Origin: Nostocales cyanobacterium LEGE 11386
GTDB lineage: Bacteria > Cyanobacteriota > Cyanobacteriia > Cyanobacteriales > Nostocaceae
Direction of reading: 5' to 3'
Assembly: GCA_015207155.1 (NCBI GenBank)
Contig: JADEXK010000027.1
Coordinates: forward strand, 1-64,000
Length of the DNA stretch: 64,000 nucleotides
Shown here: in pieces, positions 17,524-27,658 of the stretch
How the letters are laid out: the number at the start of each line of letters is the position of its first letter
How positions within the stretch are numbered: the stretch's first letter is position 1
The notes under the pieces: model-generated
Database searches by the model: none
Seen by the model: only the letters and a program-made list of their open reading frames with translations
Told to the model about the DNA's origin: nothing
Position numbers and translations under genes: made by a program

Positions 17524-18219
17524 TTAAGCTTTATATTTGCTGTGACGCTTCACAGGGTTCATCCAGACTTCTAAAAAAGAGAAAAATTGGGATGACAGCA
17601 AGGTGAGAACCAGGTAAACCAGAGCAACTGCGGTATAAATTTCAAAAGCACGATAGGTGTCAGCGACAATTAATTGACCACGCCGGAACAGTTCTTCAAA
17701 ACCGATAACTGCCACAAGACTGGTATCTTTGAGCAGGGTAATAAATTCATTGCCCAAAGGCGGAATCATGCGGCGCAGCGCTTGGGGAAAGATAATGTAG
17801 TACATAGTTTGCACTCCACTCATACCCAGAGAGTCGGCTGCTTCTGTTTGTCCAGGCTCAATAGATTGGATGCCAGCGCGAACAATTTCGCCAATATAAG
17901 CAGCAGAGTTGAGACTGAGAGCGATCACCGCAGCTATTAAACGGTCAAAACGCAGAGGTATACCAAAGCCTTGAGCTAAAGCAGGCAAGCCGAAATAGAG
18001 CATAAAAATCTGCACCAGTAGCGGTGTGCCACGAAAGAAATCGATGTAAGCACGTGTTGCCCAGCGCAGGGGCATAATTGGTGAAAGGCGGGCAACGCCA
18101 ATTAAGGAGCCGCCAATCATGCCCAAAAGAACTGAGAACGCAGTAATTTGCAGTGTTACCGCAGCACCCAGAATTAAATCAGGTAGGGCGTTGAGAATGA
18201 TTTCTAAACTTTGGGACAT
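17524..18219 (-). CDS. Polar amino-acid ABC transporter permease
   Basis: A 231-residue permease of the His/Glu/Gln/Arg type. The family's TM-core motifs are clear: FRGTPLLVQIFMLYFG, ALSLNSAAYIGEIVRAGI and the EAA loop EAADSLGMSGVQTMYYIIFPQALR, ending PPLGNEFITLLKDTSLVAVI. The ATG at 18219 (MSQSLEIILN) is preferred to one 63 bases upstream, whose extra 21 residues derive from repeat sequence. It follows the binding-protein gene on the minus strand; the ATPase is divergent at 19412. Substrate class is not resolved. Confidence 0.88.
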   Translation of the reverse strand: MSQSLEIILNALPDLILGAAVTLQITAFSVLLGMIGGSLIGVARLSPIMPLRWATRAYIDFFRGTPLLVQIFMLYFGLPALAQGFGIPLRFDRLIAAVIALSLNSAAYIGEIVRAGIQSIEPGQTEAADSLGMSGVQTMYYIIFPQALRRMIPPLGNEFITLLKDTSLVAVIGFEELFRRGQLIVADTYRAFEIYTAVALVYLVLTLLSSQFFSFLEVWMNPVKRHSKYKA

Positions 18220-18273
18220 GGAAGCAGGGATGGGGGGACAAGGAGATGGGGGGATGAATTTACTCAATGTCCT

Positions 18274-18297
18274 ACTCAGCACTCAGCACTCAGCACT
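18274..18297. repeat. Short tandem repeat of ACTCAGC
   Basis: Three perfect head-to-tail ACTCAGC units plus a partial fourth, in the gap between binding-protein and permease genes. The same heptamer recurs at 54607 and 60624-60690; this is the short tandem repeat class of heterocystous cyanobacteria. Confidence 0.85.
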
Positions 18298-18299
18298 TT

Positions 18300-19136
18300 T
18301 TAAGGGATAGTCTTTGGTAGTTGCGGGGGTTCTGCGTCAAACCATTTTTTATAGATTTGAGCGTAAGTTCCGTTGGCAATAATTTCTGTTAAACCATTGT
18401 TAATGGCTTCGAGGTGAGGCGAGTTTTTCGGTAGGGCAATGCCATAGAATTCTTGGGTGACGAGTTGGTCAACTACTTTTAAACCTTTGAGTTTACCAGT
18501 ATTGATGGCGTCTAGAGTTACGGGAGCGTCGTTGACTACAGCATCTACGTTGCCATTTACTAGTTCTTGCAAAGCTAAAGGGGCAGAGTCAAACTCCCGC
18601 ACTTGAGCACCTGTGACGCTTCTGGCTGTTTTAGCGCCAGTTGTGCCAATTTGGGCAGCAATTTTCTTATTTTTGAGACTATCTAAGGATGTGATGGCTG
18701 TATTATCTTGACGGACAGCGATCGCTAATCCGGCTTTAAAGTAAGGTCGGGAAAAAGATACGGTCTGGGCACGTTCTGGTGTGATGGTGATGGCACTGAT
18801 AGCGGCATCGATAGTATTGGCTTGGAGTGCCGGAATAATCCCATCGAAGGGCAAACTTTCAAACTCAACTGTTAGCCCGGCGGATTGTCCGACTGCTTTG
18901 ATTAAGTCGATATCAAAGCCGACTAACTCACCTCCGGTTCCTTTGGATTCAAAGGGCGGAAACGATGGTTCTGTGGCTACTTTAATAGTTTTTCCTGTGG
19001 CGCTGGTTTCTGTTGCCGAGTTGGTTGAAGATGTATTGCTATCGGGGTTAGTACAAGCAGATAAAATCAATGTTGCACTCAACCCTGCCAAGAATTGCTT
19101 GAGGAAAAGCGATCGCGTTATTTTTGGCTCGAACAT
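18300..19136 (-). CDS. Polar amino-acid ABC transporter, substrate-binding lipoprotein
   Basis: A 278-residue family-3 solute-binding protein. The leader ends in lipobox LILSAC, followed by a Ser/Thr-rich linker. Ligand-binding motifs are ATEPSFPPFESKG, LVGFDIDLIKAV, ALQANTIDAAISAITITPERAQ and VAAQIGTTGA-like KIAAQIGTTGAKTA. The ATG at 19136 is preferred to an upstream GTG at 19172 because it gives a compact signal peptide. It lies 80 bases upstream of the permease and probably shares its transcript. Arginine, glutamine or another polar amino acid is the likely ligand. Confidence 0.88.
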   Translation of the reverse strand: MFEPKITRSLFLKQFLAGLSATLILSACTNPDSNTSSTNSATETSATGKTIKVATEPSFPPFESKGTGGELVGFDIDLIKAVGQSAGLTVEFESLPFDGIIPALQANTIDAAISAITITPERAQTVSFSRPYFKAGLAIAVRQDNTAITSLDSLKNKKIAAQIGTTGAKTARSVTGAQVREFDSAPLALQELVNGNVDAVVNDAPVTLDAINTGKLKGLKVVDQLVTQEFYGIALPKNSPHLEAINNGLTEIIANGTYAQIYKKWFDAEPPQLPKTIP

Positions 19137-19216
19137 GATCTTTAATTTTCCAGGTAAATAGGACTTACTCACAAATTATGGAAGAATCGCAGCACATACC
19201 GCAGAGGCACAGAGGA

Positions 19217-19257
19217 GCCATTGCGTTGCGCGGGTTCCCCGCGTTGTAGCAAATGGC
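19217..19257. repeat. Palindromic repeat with GCGCGGG/CCCGCG core
   Basis: GCCATTGCGTTGCGCGGG and CCCGCGTTGTAGCAAATGGC form an imperfect cruciform. Similar GC-rich palindromes occur at 23030-23166 and 60330-60480; a dispersed genomic repeat. Confidence 0.65.
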
Positions 19258-19411
19258 GTAACACTGAGGAATGAGAGTTAGAGTGGTCACTGAGCTTGTC
19301 GAAGTGAAGTATTTTGCTTAAGTCGTAGTAAATTGAATTGCTGAATGTAATGAAATTTTCCCTAACTATGTTTTAAGCTACTACACAAGGGAGCAATGAG
19401 CCGAAATAAAC

Positions 19412-20200
19412 ATGATACATACTGACAGGGGCAGCGAACAATTTCAGCCAGCAATTAGTTTTGCAAATATCGAAAAAAATTTTGGCTCTCTAAAAGTCTT
19501 AAAAGGTATCACTGGCACAATCAACCGAGGGGAAGTTGTGGCAATTATTGGTTCTTCTGGTTGTGGTAAAAGTACCCTGTTACGTTGCCTAAATCGTTTA
19601 GAAACCATTAATGCTGGCAGTTTAGTAGTCAACGGTATCGATTTATCTGCTCCTAATTTCCATCATCAACAACTGCGGCAACTAAGATCACAAGTAGGTA
19701 TGGTTTTCCAGCAGTTCAATTTGTTTCCCCATCTGAGTGTGCTGGAAAATTTGACGATCGCTCCGCGTAAGGTGCTGGGGAAAAAACCGAAGGAATGCAA
19801 TGAATTGGCAGGGATATATCTGGACAAAGTTGGTTTATTTGACAAAGCATCAGCTTATCCCGAACAACTTTCGGGCGGGCAAAAGCAACGAGTTGCGATC
19901 GCCCGCAGTTTGTGTATGAATCCTCAAATTATGTTATTTGACGAACCTACCAGCGCCTTAGATCCGGAACTCGTCGGTGAGGTTTTGCAAGTTATGCAGC
20001 AATTAGCGTCAGAGGGGATGACAATGGTAGTTGTCACCCATGAGATGCAATTTGCGCGGGAAGTAGCCAATCGAGTGATTTTTTTAGATCAAGGTGTGGT
20101 GGCAGAACAAGGTGCAGCTTATGAGGTTCTTAGCCATCCTGAGAGCGATCGCTTGCGTGTTTTCCTCAGTCGTATTAGTGCTGGAGCGTTAAATAACTAA
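19412..20200 (+). CDS. glnQ: Polar amino-acid ABC transporter ATPase (GlnQ type)
   Basis: A 262-residue ATPase: Walker [11 protein letters not shown]-loop [17 protein letters not shown], signature [15 protein letters not shown], Walker [20 protein letters not shown] and the H-loop [12 protein letters not shown]. All are typical of polar amino-acid importers. It faces away from the binding-protein and permease genes at 19136 and 18219, so the transporter is encoded on both strands around a 275-base gap. The symbol denotes the family, not proven glutamine specificity. Confidence 0.85.
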   Translation: MIHTDRGSEQFQPAISFANIEKNFGSLKVLKGITGTINRGEVVAIIGSSGCGKSTLLRCLNRLETINAGSLVVNGIDLSAPNFHHQQLRQLRSQVGMVFQQFNLFPHLSVLENLTIAPRKVLGKKPKECNELAGIYLDKVGLFDKASAYPEQLSGGQKQRVAIARSLCMNPQIMLFDEPTSALDPELVGEVLQVMQQLASEGMTMVVVTHEMQFAREVANRVIFLDQGVVAEQGAAYEVLSHPESDRLRVFLSRISAGALNN

Positions 20201-22932
20201 CTGCCGGAAACCCAATATTTTTTGGATTCATTAGAAACAAACCGGGATTTTTGGGTAGTAGTATTGGGTAAACCACGGCCAGAATTACCAGCATTGACAG
20301 CTTGCCACCAAGGGGATTTCATGGTGGTTGTGGGGCGAATTAAAGGTTGCTGCTTGGTTGCCATATATAGCAGAGATGCCAAAACCATACTGTTGGTGCT
20401 ACTGCTAAAACCAAGGGCAGGTTTACCAGTTTTTTCATAAAAGCCCTCGTAAAAACCCAGTAGCGGACGATATAAATCAGTAGTCGCCTTGAATAACTCT
20501 TGGGCGTAATTATCTTCTGGTAGCATGGCATGATAAGCAAATGCTACTGCCGTACTGACTAATCGTCCTTCTGGTAAAGGTTTGCCGTCATCACCTAAAG
20601 CTAACCAAGGTTGGTCTTGACTAGAAATTGTACTGTGGACGGTGTATGGTTGCTGTTCGATTAAAGTCGTACCCGCAGCCGTCAGGGTTTTGGTGCGACG
20701 ATGGCGTTCTGTTTGCGCTTGGAAGATATTTGTAAACAGCGATCGCATTTGCGGATCTAGACCAAATTCTAAGCCGTACAGTAAGAAGGGATTGCTGACT
20801 GTATATTGATTCGTCTTGGTGTTGCTATCTGTTCTCACACGTTGAATTGGTACTGCTACCCCTTCAACTTTAGCGGTTTTATATTCACCACCCACAGCAG
20901 AACGATTCACATCAAACCCCCACAATTGAAAAGCCCGTGCAGCGTACTCTTCATAGCCCAAGCGGGTTTCGGGGTTCACACGGGGAAGCGATCGCCCGTG
21001 TTTATCTTTAATTACAGTTGCACTAGCCAGGGTACCATTATTCACCACCCGCAAATACGACCAATCTAAAACAATTTGATCAACAGCTGTGGTGTACTCT
21101 GGATGACAGGTTTTTAAGTTGTGCAGTGCAGCTAATATCCTGCCGACATCTAAAGCTGACCAGCCAGTGCCTGTTGGTGTGGGATTACCACCGTAATCTA
21201 TGGCTTGTAGAGTGCGGGTATCGTAACCCCGATGGGGCAATTCTCCCATAAATAAAGGCATCTGGGTTAAAGCACCCAAAAGTTGACGGGTGCGCTGGTC
21301 AAATTCCTGGGCAGAAATAACATCAAGTGTGCGTGCTGCGTGTAAGGCTGCCAGATAATTGCCTAATCCCCAGACAGTTGCACCTTTAACATCTTTGCGA
21401 TCGCTTACCAAACCAGTGGTCGATTGATAATTGGCTGTAAAATATGCCCATGCTGCCTCAGCATAACGCCGTTGCACACCTGTTAAAGGTTGGGTGATTG
21501 CGGGACAAGATGATGCTTGAGGATTCCCTACAGGGGGGATGGGCGCAACTGTTACTGTTACAGGACTTGCTTGGGTGGTTGTAGTGGGAGTCTCTGGGGT
21601 AGCAACCGATGGAGATGATTTAAAATTAGCAAAAGAGACATTATCGCCCCCAATTAAAGGACGATTTCCTCTAGCTTTATAGTATAAAATCTCCATAATT
21701 AGCCCATTAGTATTACCTGTGAGAGCTTTATTTGGTTGTTGGTTTTCTTCATAAATTCCCGCATAGAAACCACCACCATCAGGGCTGCGTAAATCCTTCG
21801 CGGCATCAAAAAGTTTTTGGGCATAGGCATTATTAGGAAACAGATAACGCCAGCCAAATGCTGCTTTAGAGCTAAAAGTTCTAAACTGTGGATAAGGTTT
21901 ATTTTCTTCGGTAATTGTTGCCCAAGCAACACCATTAGAATAAACAGTATTGTAGAGAAAATAAGGAGCTTGATCTATATTATCTTCAGAAACAGCAGTT
22001 AATTGTCCAGTGGCTTCAAAACGGCGTTTTTGGACTTCTAAAACTCTAGTGCCAAACTCTTGTAAATATCCTACTAAACCAAATTCAATGCCATCTAAAA
22101 TATAAGATTCACTAACTACATAATTATTAGCATTGGTAGTTTGAAAATCACGCTGATCTACGGGAATTTGGACACCATTAATCTCAACAAATTTAAATGG
22201 TTCTAAAGCTACTGCTTTTGGTGCTTTAAATCCCCAAAGTTCATATCCCCTGGCAGCATATTCTTCATAACCTAGTCGTCCTTCTTGGACTAACAAAGTT
22301 TTTTGATCTGGGAGAACTGCTGCGCCAAAAATTTGACCATCTTTAAGTGATCGCCCAATTTGCCATTTAGTGACAATACCCTGAAGCCAATCATTATATT
22401 GTGGGTGACAGGTACGAATAACGTGAAATGCTGCGAGTAAACGCCCAATATCTAACGCAGACCAGCCAATGCCTTTTTCTACGGGGTTATTGCCGTAATC
22501 AACTATTTCTCCAGTGGCAGCGTTGTAAACTTTATTGGGTAAAGCGTTCTCAAATAGCTTGAGGTTGTTGAGGCTGGTGAGAAATTTATTCAGGCGGGCG
22601 TCTAAGTCTGGTTGGTCAATTAAATTTAACCAGCGTGCGGCGTTTAAGGCCATGAGATAATTGCCCATATCCCAGAGTGTACCGGAGGGATAGCCGCCTG
22701 TGGAATTGGTAAATCCAGTTGTGGGTTGGTAGTTGTTGACAAAATATTGCCAGGCGGCGCGGGCGTAGGTTTGTTCGTCTGGGGTGAGGGGATCGGTGAT
22801 GGTGCTACATGTGTTGGTGTTGGGGGTTTGAGCTAGGGTTGTTGGGGGGATGTAAAGTAGGAGTTGGAGGAATGTTCCGCAGAGGAATAGTGCGGTGAGT
22901 TGGAAGAGTTTTTTGGGAATGTTTTTTTGCAT
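20197..22932 (-). CDS. Secreted protein with two DUF3131 domains
   Basis: A 911-residue exported protein. A signal peptide ([20 protein letters not shown] to about residue 35) precedes two DUF3131 domains at about 45-420 and 490-860, joined by a Pro/Thr-rich linker. Each repeats the same motifs: [13 protein letters not shown] or [28 protein letters not shown] or [34 protein letters not shown], and a [12 protein letters not shown] block. DUF3131 is related to the glucoamylase-like alpha/alpha-toroid enzymes, so a glycan hydrolase role is likely but unproven. The ATG at 22932 is chosen over one 39 bases upstream because it begins the signal peptide. It overlaps the end of glnQ by 4 bases. Confidence 0.82.
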   Translation of the reverse strand: MQKNIPKKLFQLTALFLCGTFLQLLLYIPPTTLAQTPNTNTCSTITDPLTPDEQTYARAAWQYFVNNYQPTTGFTNSTGGYPSGTLWDMGNYLMALNAARWLNLIDQPDLDARLNKFLTSLNNLKLFENALPNKVYNAATGEIVDYGNNPVEKGIGWSALDIGRLLAAFHVIRTCHPQYNDWLQGIVTKWQIGRSLKDGQIFGAAVLPDQKTLLVQEGRLGYEEYAARGYELWGFKAPKAVALEPFKFVEINGVQIPVDQRDFQTTNANNYVVSESYILDGIEFGLVGYLQEFGTRVLEVQKRRFEATGQLTAVSEDNIDQAPYFLYNTVYSNGVAWATITEENKPYPQFRTFSSKAAFGWRYLFPNNAYAQKLFDAAKDLRSPDGGGFYAGIYEENQQPNKALTGNTNGLIMEILYYKARGNRPLIGGDNVSFANFKSSPSVATPETPTTTTQASPVTVTVAPIPPVGNPQASSCPAITQPLTGVQRRYAEAAWAYFTANYQSTTGLVSDRKDVKGATVWGLGNYLAALHAARTLDVISAQEFDQRTRQLLGALTQMPLFMGELPHRGYDTRTLQAIDYGGNPTPTGTGWSALDVGRILAALHNLKTCHPEYTTAVDQIVLDWSYLRVVNNGTLASATVIKDKHGRSLPRVNPETRLGYEEYAARAFQLWGFDVNRSAVGGEYKTAKVEGVAVPIQRVRTDSNTKTNQYTVSNPFLLYGLEFGLDPQMRSLFTNIFQAQTERHRRTKTLTAAGTTLIEQQPYTVHSTISSQDQPWLALGDDGKPLPEGRLVSTAVAFAYHAMLPEDNYAQELFKATTDLYRPLLGFYEGFYEKTGKPALGFSSSTNSMVLASLLYMATKQQPLIRPTTTMKSPWWQAVNAGNSGRGLPNTTTQKSRFVSNESKKYWVSGS

Positions 22933-23029
22933 GGTTTGAGGGTTTATGTTTTTTATCACGCAGAGATGCAAAGGCGCAGAGAGTATGAGAAAAATCTTTG
23001 GTGAGTCTATATTCTTGGCGTTCTACAGC

Positions 23030-23166
23030 CCTTACGGGCATCGCTGCGCGCGTGCGTCTTGGTGAAGCAGTCCGGTCTTGGGGGTTTCCCCCATGAGGAA
23101 CTGCTGTTCGTCGGAGACGTGCCGGAGGCATTACCCGTTCGCGTAGCGTCTCCGATAGGAGAAGGG
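23030..23166. repeat. Block of GC-rich palindromic repeats
   Basis: Overlapping short palindromes, including CCCTTACGGGCATCG, GGGGGTTTCCCCC and GCGTAGCGTCTCCG, fill the 250-base gap between two DUF3131 genes. Apparent reading frames here are repeat translations. Confidence 0.7.
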
Positions 23167-23185
23167 CGGTTCGTTAAAAGAAAAT

Positions 23186-24640
23186 TTATAATCCTGCCCA
23201 AACAGTGAGGGGTTTTCCTACTTGTTTATATAGGAGGCTGGTGAGAATTACGCCGTTGTTGTTGGCGGTGAGGCTTTTGTTGGGTTGGCGGAGAGATTCG
23301 TAGTAGCCGTTGTACCAACCGTTATCTGATTGCAGATTTGTTTGGACAAAGTTAAATAGTTTACTGGTGTAGTCGGTGTTGTAAAGTACGTGCCAACCGA
23401 TCGCTGCTTTGGTACTGACAAATCGTAAATTTTGATGTTGTTCGCGGGTATCTGTGATGGCTACCCAAGGTTCACCGTTGACGAATAAGCTGTTGTAAAC
23501 AAAGTAGGGTGGACGGTCTAGGTTGTCTTCGGTGACGGCTGTTAATTGTTTGGTGGCACGATAACGGGCTGCTTGGGCTGCTAATATGCGATCGGCGAAA
23601 ACTTTTGGTAAGGATTGAAATCCGGTTTCGATACCATCTAATATGTAGGGTTCGCTGAGGACGTAGTTATTTGCACCTGATTTTTTATGGTCGCGTTTAT
23701 CGTAGGGTATGCCTTCGCCGTAAAGATTGGCATAGGCGGTGTTGGTTTGATATTCTAAGGCTGCGCTGACATTTAAGCCCCAGAGTTTGAGACCGTAGGC
23801 GGCATAGTTTCCATAGCCTAAGCGTCCTTCTTGGTTATATTGTTCTCTACCTTTGACGACGCTAGTACCATACATTTCGCCTCTTCGGGTGAGGCGTTTG
23901 ACTTGCCAATGTTGCCAAACTGCTTCGGTTTGCGATCGCCAGTGAGGATATTTTGTCCCGACTATCTTTAACCACAGTGCCATTCTGCCTAAATCGATGG
24001 CTGACCAACCAATTTCTTCGCGTTTCTCTAGTTGACCGTAGTTAACGGGTACGAGAGTTTTCGAGTTGTAGACTTTGTTGGGTAGTTCTTTTTTGTATAA
24101 AGGCATAGTTGCAAGAGTCTGCAACATTGTCCCCATCTTTTCATCAAATTCCAATGCAGAGATGATATTCAGTTCTTTGGCGCTGACTAAAGCGGCGATC
24201 GCAGCTGCTTGATCCCACATGGTGACGGAGGTAAAGCCATCCACGGAGTTAACTAACCCGGTTTCATCGTTCCAGTTGCGTTGAAAGTATGCCCAAGCTT
24301 GACGGGCGATCGCCATTTCTGCTGGGGTGAGTTCTCCTACGTTTGGCGCCACATAAGGGATGAAGGAAACTGTAACTTGGTTAGGGCTGATGGGGTCGCC
24401 TGGTAACACCAAAGATTCTGCATCTAATCTGGCCAGTTCTTCTGGGTCAACTTCTGGTTCTTTTACTGGGGAAAGTTGAGTGATGGATGTTTCTGGTGTG
24501 TCTATAGCAGCAGTCTGAGTCCGATTTAAATACGTAGACCAGAGATTGAGACCGGCGATGGCGATCGCGGCTGTGACTACTCCGCCGACAGAAGCTAGTA
24601 TGGATAGGTTTTTTGGTGGTGGTTCAAAGTCAGAGGTCAT
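23186..24640 (-). CDS. Membrane-anchored DUF3131 protein
   Basis: A 484-residue protein with an N-terminal transmembrane anchor (ILASVGGVVTAAIAIAGLNLW, about 13-33) and an extracytoplasmic DUF3131 domain at about 105-480. The family motifs are TSVTMWDQAAAIAALVSA, EIGWSAIDLGRMALW, EGRLGYGNYAAYGLKLWGL and RPPYFVYNSLFVNG. A linker of about 60 residues separates anchor and domain. It lies between the double-DUF3131 gene and the beta-barrel gene on the same strand. Enzymatic activity on a polysaccharide is inferred from the fold relationship only. Confidence 0.82.
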   Translation of the reverse strand: MTSDFEPPPKNLSILASVGGVVTAAIAIAGLNLWSTYLNRTQTAAIDTPETSITQLSPVKEPEVDPEELARLDAESLVLPGDPISPNQVTVSFIPYVAPNVGELTPAEMAIARQAWAYFQRNWNDETGLVNSVDGFTSVTMWDQAAAIAALVSAKELNIISALEFDEKMGTMLQTLATMPLYKKELPNKVYNSKTLVPVNYGQLEKREEIGWSAIDLGRMALWLKIVGTKYPHWRSQTEAVWQHWQVKRLTRRGEMYGTSVVKGREQYNQEGRLGYGNYAAYGLKLWGLNVSAALEYQTNTAYANLYGEGIPYDKRDHKKSGANNYVLSEPYILDGIETGFQSLPKVFADRILAAQAARYRATKQLTAVTEDNLDRPPYFVYNSLFVNGEPWVAITDTREQHQNLRFVSTKAAIGWHVLYNTDYTSKLFNFVQTNLQSDNGWYNGYYESLRQPNKSLTANNNGVILTSLLYKQVGKPLTVWAGL

Positions 24641-24765
24641 TTTTGTTTAGAGCCTTGTTGTGTTAATTAATATACGTTTTTACAGATGATAGCAATTTCA
24701 TTCTTGGCTGCTGGCAAATATAAAGTTATACAAACTGTGTGGGGAGTTTTGGAACGCAATTGATT

Positions 24766-24821
24766 AAAGAAGGAAGAAGTTTGGAGGAAGAAGGTATATT
24801 TTCATCACTTCTTCCTTCTTT
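24766..24821. terminator. Perfect 15-base inverted repeat between two locus genes
   Basis: AAAGAAGGAAGAAGT at 24766-24780 pairs exactly with ACTTCTTCCTTCTTT at 24807-24821 across 26 bases. It lies between the beta-barrel gene end and the DUF3131 start on the minus strand. It could attenuate read-through; the purine-rich arms also resemble the GAAGGAAG repeats seen elsewhere. Confidence 0.5.
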
Positions 24822-24840
24822 CTTCTTCCCTCTGACTTCG

Positions 24841-26103
24841 TTAAAAGTTGAGTCGGAGTTGTCCTGTGAGGTTGTTGTTGTTGTAAGTGCTTTCACTGGT
24901 GTCTCGATTGCGAACGTTGCTGAATGTATAGCCTAGATCTGCTTCGATGTTGGGTGCAAGTTTAGCTGTACAGCGCGTTTGGTAGCTATTGGCGTTGTCG
25001 AATTTGCCGTTTAGTCGCTGTTGTCCTAGAGTGATAGCAAAGCGACAGCGTAAAGCATCAAATAAATCTCCTTCCCAACCCAACTCGGCGTTATAAACCA
25101 AAAAGTCGGGTGGAGAAAAATACCCACTTTGGCGTTCTACCTCGCGTGTGTAATTCCACGTAAATAAGTTGGCGGCGACGGAGAATTGCCCTAATTTACG
25201 TTCTAATCTGCTAAAAGACTGTTGTTCAGAATTGCCGTCATTGTAACTGCCCCAACGATATAAAGCAAAAAAGTTAGTGTCTCGGTCAATCTGCCAGAAT
25301 AAATTTGGCCCAAATCGCCAAGCTGTAATTTGATTGTCTAAGGTTTGAGCATTGAATTTATAGGGGCCTTGTTCTATGTTTCCTGATATGGCTACAAGTG
25401 ATGTTAATTTACCATCTGGTGCAACTTTGGCGGGAGAAATAGGCGCTTCAATTTTGGCGTTGAAATTAATTGCTGTGGGTAGACGATTAAAAGTCTCTAT
25501 TCCTGTTGCTGTTTGTAAGGTTACGTCTCCAATTTTTCCTGCCCAACCAACTTGTAAGGGAATATTTGTAATTGTGTCAATTCCTGATTGTCTAAAGGTA
25601 TTGAAACCTGTTTTTAAGCGAATTATATTACCATTTTGTAATTTAAACTGAGCAGTTGGTTCGATGATTTGATTAGTTTGCCCAAAATTATCACTGTCAT
25701 GACGAAAGTCTATTTGGATATTTTCTAAAACGGTAAATGGCTTTACAGGTTCGGTGAATGTTGGTGTAGGTTTTACTTTTGGTGGTGGTAGTTTGAGACC
25801 GGGATTAAAGTTTTCTGGTGCAGCAAGCAAGAGGGGGAGTGGAGGAGGAATGAGATGATATTTTTCTAGGTCGGTTACTAATGTAATTTGTTCACTGAAT
25901 TCGGTGATTTTGTCTTGTACATCGGCAATAGAATCATCAAGATGGAACTTATTTTGGTGGCTTTTTTCTAGACTAATAACTGAAATAATTGGTTCTGCTT
26001 TTGCTGGATTGACCAATAAAATCCCCAAACCAAAGCTATAAATGATTCTCCAGAGAATTTCTAAGCATTTATAGCTAGGTTGTACAGATAGTTTATACAA
26101 CAT
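24841..26103 (-). CDS. Probable outer-membrane beta-barrel protein of the DUF3131 locus
   Basis: A 420-residue exported protein of no firmly recognised family. A hydrophobic leader ends in NPAKAEP near residue 37. A polar, proline-rich region (about 85-125) follows. From about 130 onward come alternating hydrophobic/polar strands ending in an aromatic C-terminus, LTGQLRLNF, as expected for an outer-membrane barrel inserted by BamA. Strand-like segments such as FFALYRWGSYNDGN and FRFAITLGQQRLNG-type turns recall the C-terminal barrel of the cellulose export protein BcsC, which is inference. Its place opposite a cellulose-synthase-like gene supports a glycan export role. Confidence 0.65.
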   Translation of the reverse strand: MLYKLSVQPSYKCLEILWRIIYSFGLGILLVNPAKAEPIISVISLEKSHQNKFHLDDSIADVQDKITEFSEQITLVTDLEKYHLIPPPLPLLLAAPENFNPGLKLPPPKVKPTPTFTEPVKPFTVLENIQIDFRHDSDNFGQTNQIIEPTAQFKLQNGNIIRLKTGFNTFRQSGIDTITNIPLQVGWAGKIGDVTLQTATGIETFNRLPTAINFNAKIEAPISPAKVAPDGKLTSLVAISGNIEQGPYKFNAQTLDNQITAWRFGPNLFWQIDRDTNFFALYRWGSYNDGNSEQQSFSRLERKLGQFSVAANLFTWNYTREVERQSGYFSPPDFLVYNAELGWEGDLFDALRCRFAITLGQQRLNGKFDNANSYQTRCTAKLAPNIEADLGYTFSNVRNRDTSESTYNNNNLTGQLRLNF

Positions 26104-26233
26104 TAATTAAGAAGCCTTTAAATGTAGGTACTTGTATCAAGAGATAAAAACTTTATAACAAGAGATGGCAAATTTTGAGTAGTGAACTATACTTAGCAAC
26201 GGGTAATGGCTTTATTACCTAAGTCACAGTGAA
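26104..26233. promoter_or_regulatory. Divergent promoter region of the glycan locus
   Basis: A 130-base AT-rich gap between the start codons of the minus-strand beta-barrel gene and the plus-strand DUF3131 gene. Both transcription units of the locus must start here or nearby, which would allow joint control. No clear -10/-35 pair or operator was identified. Confidence 0.5.
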
Positions 26234-27640
26234 ATGGGTGTATCTCAGGTGATTCTAGAATCTGTATTGTCTGTCATAACTAATCAGCAACCTTTGGTTT
26301 GTCCTTCAGAAACAAGGCAATGTCAACCTTCTATGATTATTGCTGCCCCCGATAATTTCTTTCCCCAGCCACTGTTTCCAGAACCAGATAACATACCTGA
26401 CTCTACTACACCTATAGAGGAAATACTGAAGCCTTCTATTCCTACAAATACTCCTAACCAACCTAATACACTTACTAGCACCCCAGCACGATTAACTAAA
26501 GAAGCTGATCAAATTGCTGCCAAACGTGCTTGGAAGTACTTTGAACGCAATTGGCACCCGCAAACCGGTTTAGTAAATTCTGTTGATAATTTGTCATGGA
26601 CCACTTGGTGGGATCAAGGTAGTGCTTTATTAGGGATTCATGCTGCAAAACAACTAGAATTACTGCCAAATGATGTCTTTCACAAGCGTATAAATACCTT
26701 ATTACAAACTTTAGAAAAACTGCCCTTACCGGCTACAGGTTTACCCAATAAAGCCTATAGCACCAGCACCGCTCAAATGCGGACACTGAGTAATAATCCT
26801 GATCCTCAAGGTAAAAGTGGTTGGTCAGTTCTGGATTTAGCGAGATTTTTGTTAGCACTACATGTAGTGCGATCGCATTATCCAGAATATAGCGATCGCA
26901 TTAACCGTATTGTTGGTAACTGGAATTTACCAAAACTGGTGAAAGATGGTTGGTTAAATGGGGCTTTTTATGATAAAAATAGCAACCTGCAAGAAGTCCA
27001 AGAAGGAAGACTAGGTTATGAACAATATGCAGCTTATAGTTTAAAGTTGTGGAATCTTCATGCATCTAATGCCTTGACTAATCCACCAATACAGAATGTT
27101 GAGGTAGATGGCGTTACCTTGCAAGTAGACAAACGCAATTTTCAAAATTCCAATGCTACCAATTATTTAACAAATGACCCTTATTTGCTTTGGGGGTTAG
27201 AACTAGGTTGGTCTGATACAGTACAACCACAAGTTAAAAACCTGCTAAAAGTACAAGCACAAAGATTTAAACGGACTGGTATTTTAACGGCTGTTAACGA
27301 AGATTCATTAGACCGTCCGCCTTATTTTCTCTACTACAGTGTTTATGCTGATGGTCAACTCTGGACATCTGTAAATTCTAGAGGTAAAAACTATCCCCAA
27401 TTCCGCTTTCTTAGCACTAAAGCTGCATTTTCTTGGTTTGCTCTTTTACCTGATGATTCTTATACAAAAACGCTGCGAGACTATGTGCAGAACTTAGCTG
27501 ATCAAAGTCGTGGCTATTTTTCTGGAAGATATGAAAATCGCCAGCTAGGAATTAACTCCTCAGTGAATGTGAATACGAATGCTGTTATTTTAGAAAGTTT
27601 GCTTTACCAAGCAAGAAACAAAAAACCATTAATTTTTTAA
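26234..27640 (+). CDS. DUF3131 protein preceding the GT2 synthase
   Basis: A 468-residue protein. After about 90 residues of Pro/Thr-rich sequence a single DUF3131 domain runs to the C-terminus: TTWWDQGSALLGIHAAK, KSGWSVLDLARFLLALHVV, EGRLGYEQYAAYSLKLWNL and RPPYFLYYSVYADG. No standard signal peptide is visible, and an in-frame stop shortly upstream rules out a longer N-terminus with ATG; the mildly hydrophobic VILESVLSVI near the start is weak. Export therefore remains open. It ends 18 bases before the glycosyltransferase gene, suggesting tight coupling. Confidence 0.8.
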   Translation: MGVSQVILESVLSVITNQQPLVCPSETRQCQPSMIIAAPDNFFPQPLFPEPDNIPDSTTPIEEILKPSIPTNTPNQPNTLTSTPARLTKEADQIAAKRAWKYFERNWHPQTGLVNSVDNLSWTTWWDQGSALLGIHAAKQLELLPNDVFHKRINTLLQTLEKLPLPATGLPNKAYSTSTAQMRTLSNNPDPQGKSGWSVLDLARFLLALHVVRSHYPEYSDRINRIVGNWNLPKLVKDGWLNGAFYDKNSNLQEVQEGRLGYEQYAAYSLKLWNLHASNALTNPPIQNVEVDGVTLQVDKRNFQNSNATNYLTNDPYLLWGLELGWSDTVQPQVKNLLKVQAQRFKRTGILTAVNEDSLDRPPYFLYYSVYADGQLWTSVNSRGKNYPQFRFLSTKAAFSWFALLPDDSYTKTLRDYVQNLADQSRGYFSGRYENRQLGINSSVNVNTNAVILESLLYQARNKKPLIF

Positions 27641-27658
27641 TTTTATTTCAGGTGTAAT

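Noticed and set aside
18274..18297. ACTCAGC repeats considered as a CRISPR-like array
   Set aside because: Seven-base units in direct contact, without spacers or cas genes; they are ordinary short tandem repeats of heterocystous cyanobacteria.
22805..23201. Minus-strand frames between the DUF3131 genes
   Set aside because: They translate GC-rich palindromic repeats, giving biased proline/arginine-rich text without a family.
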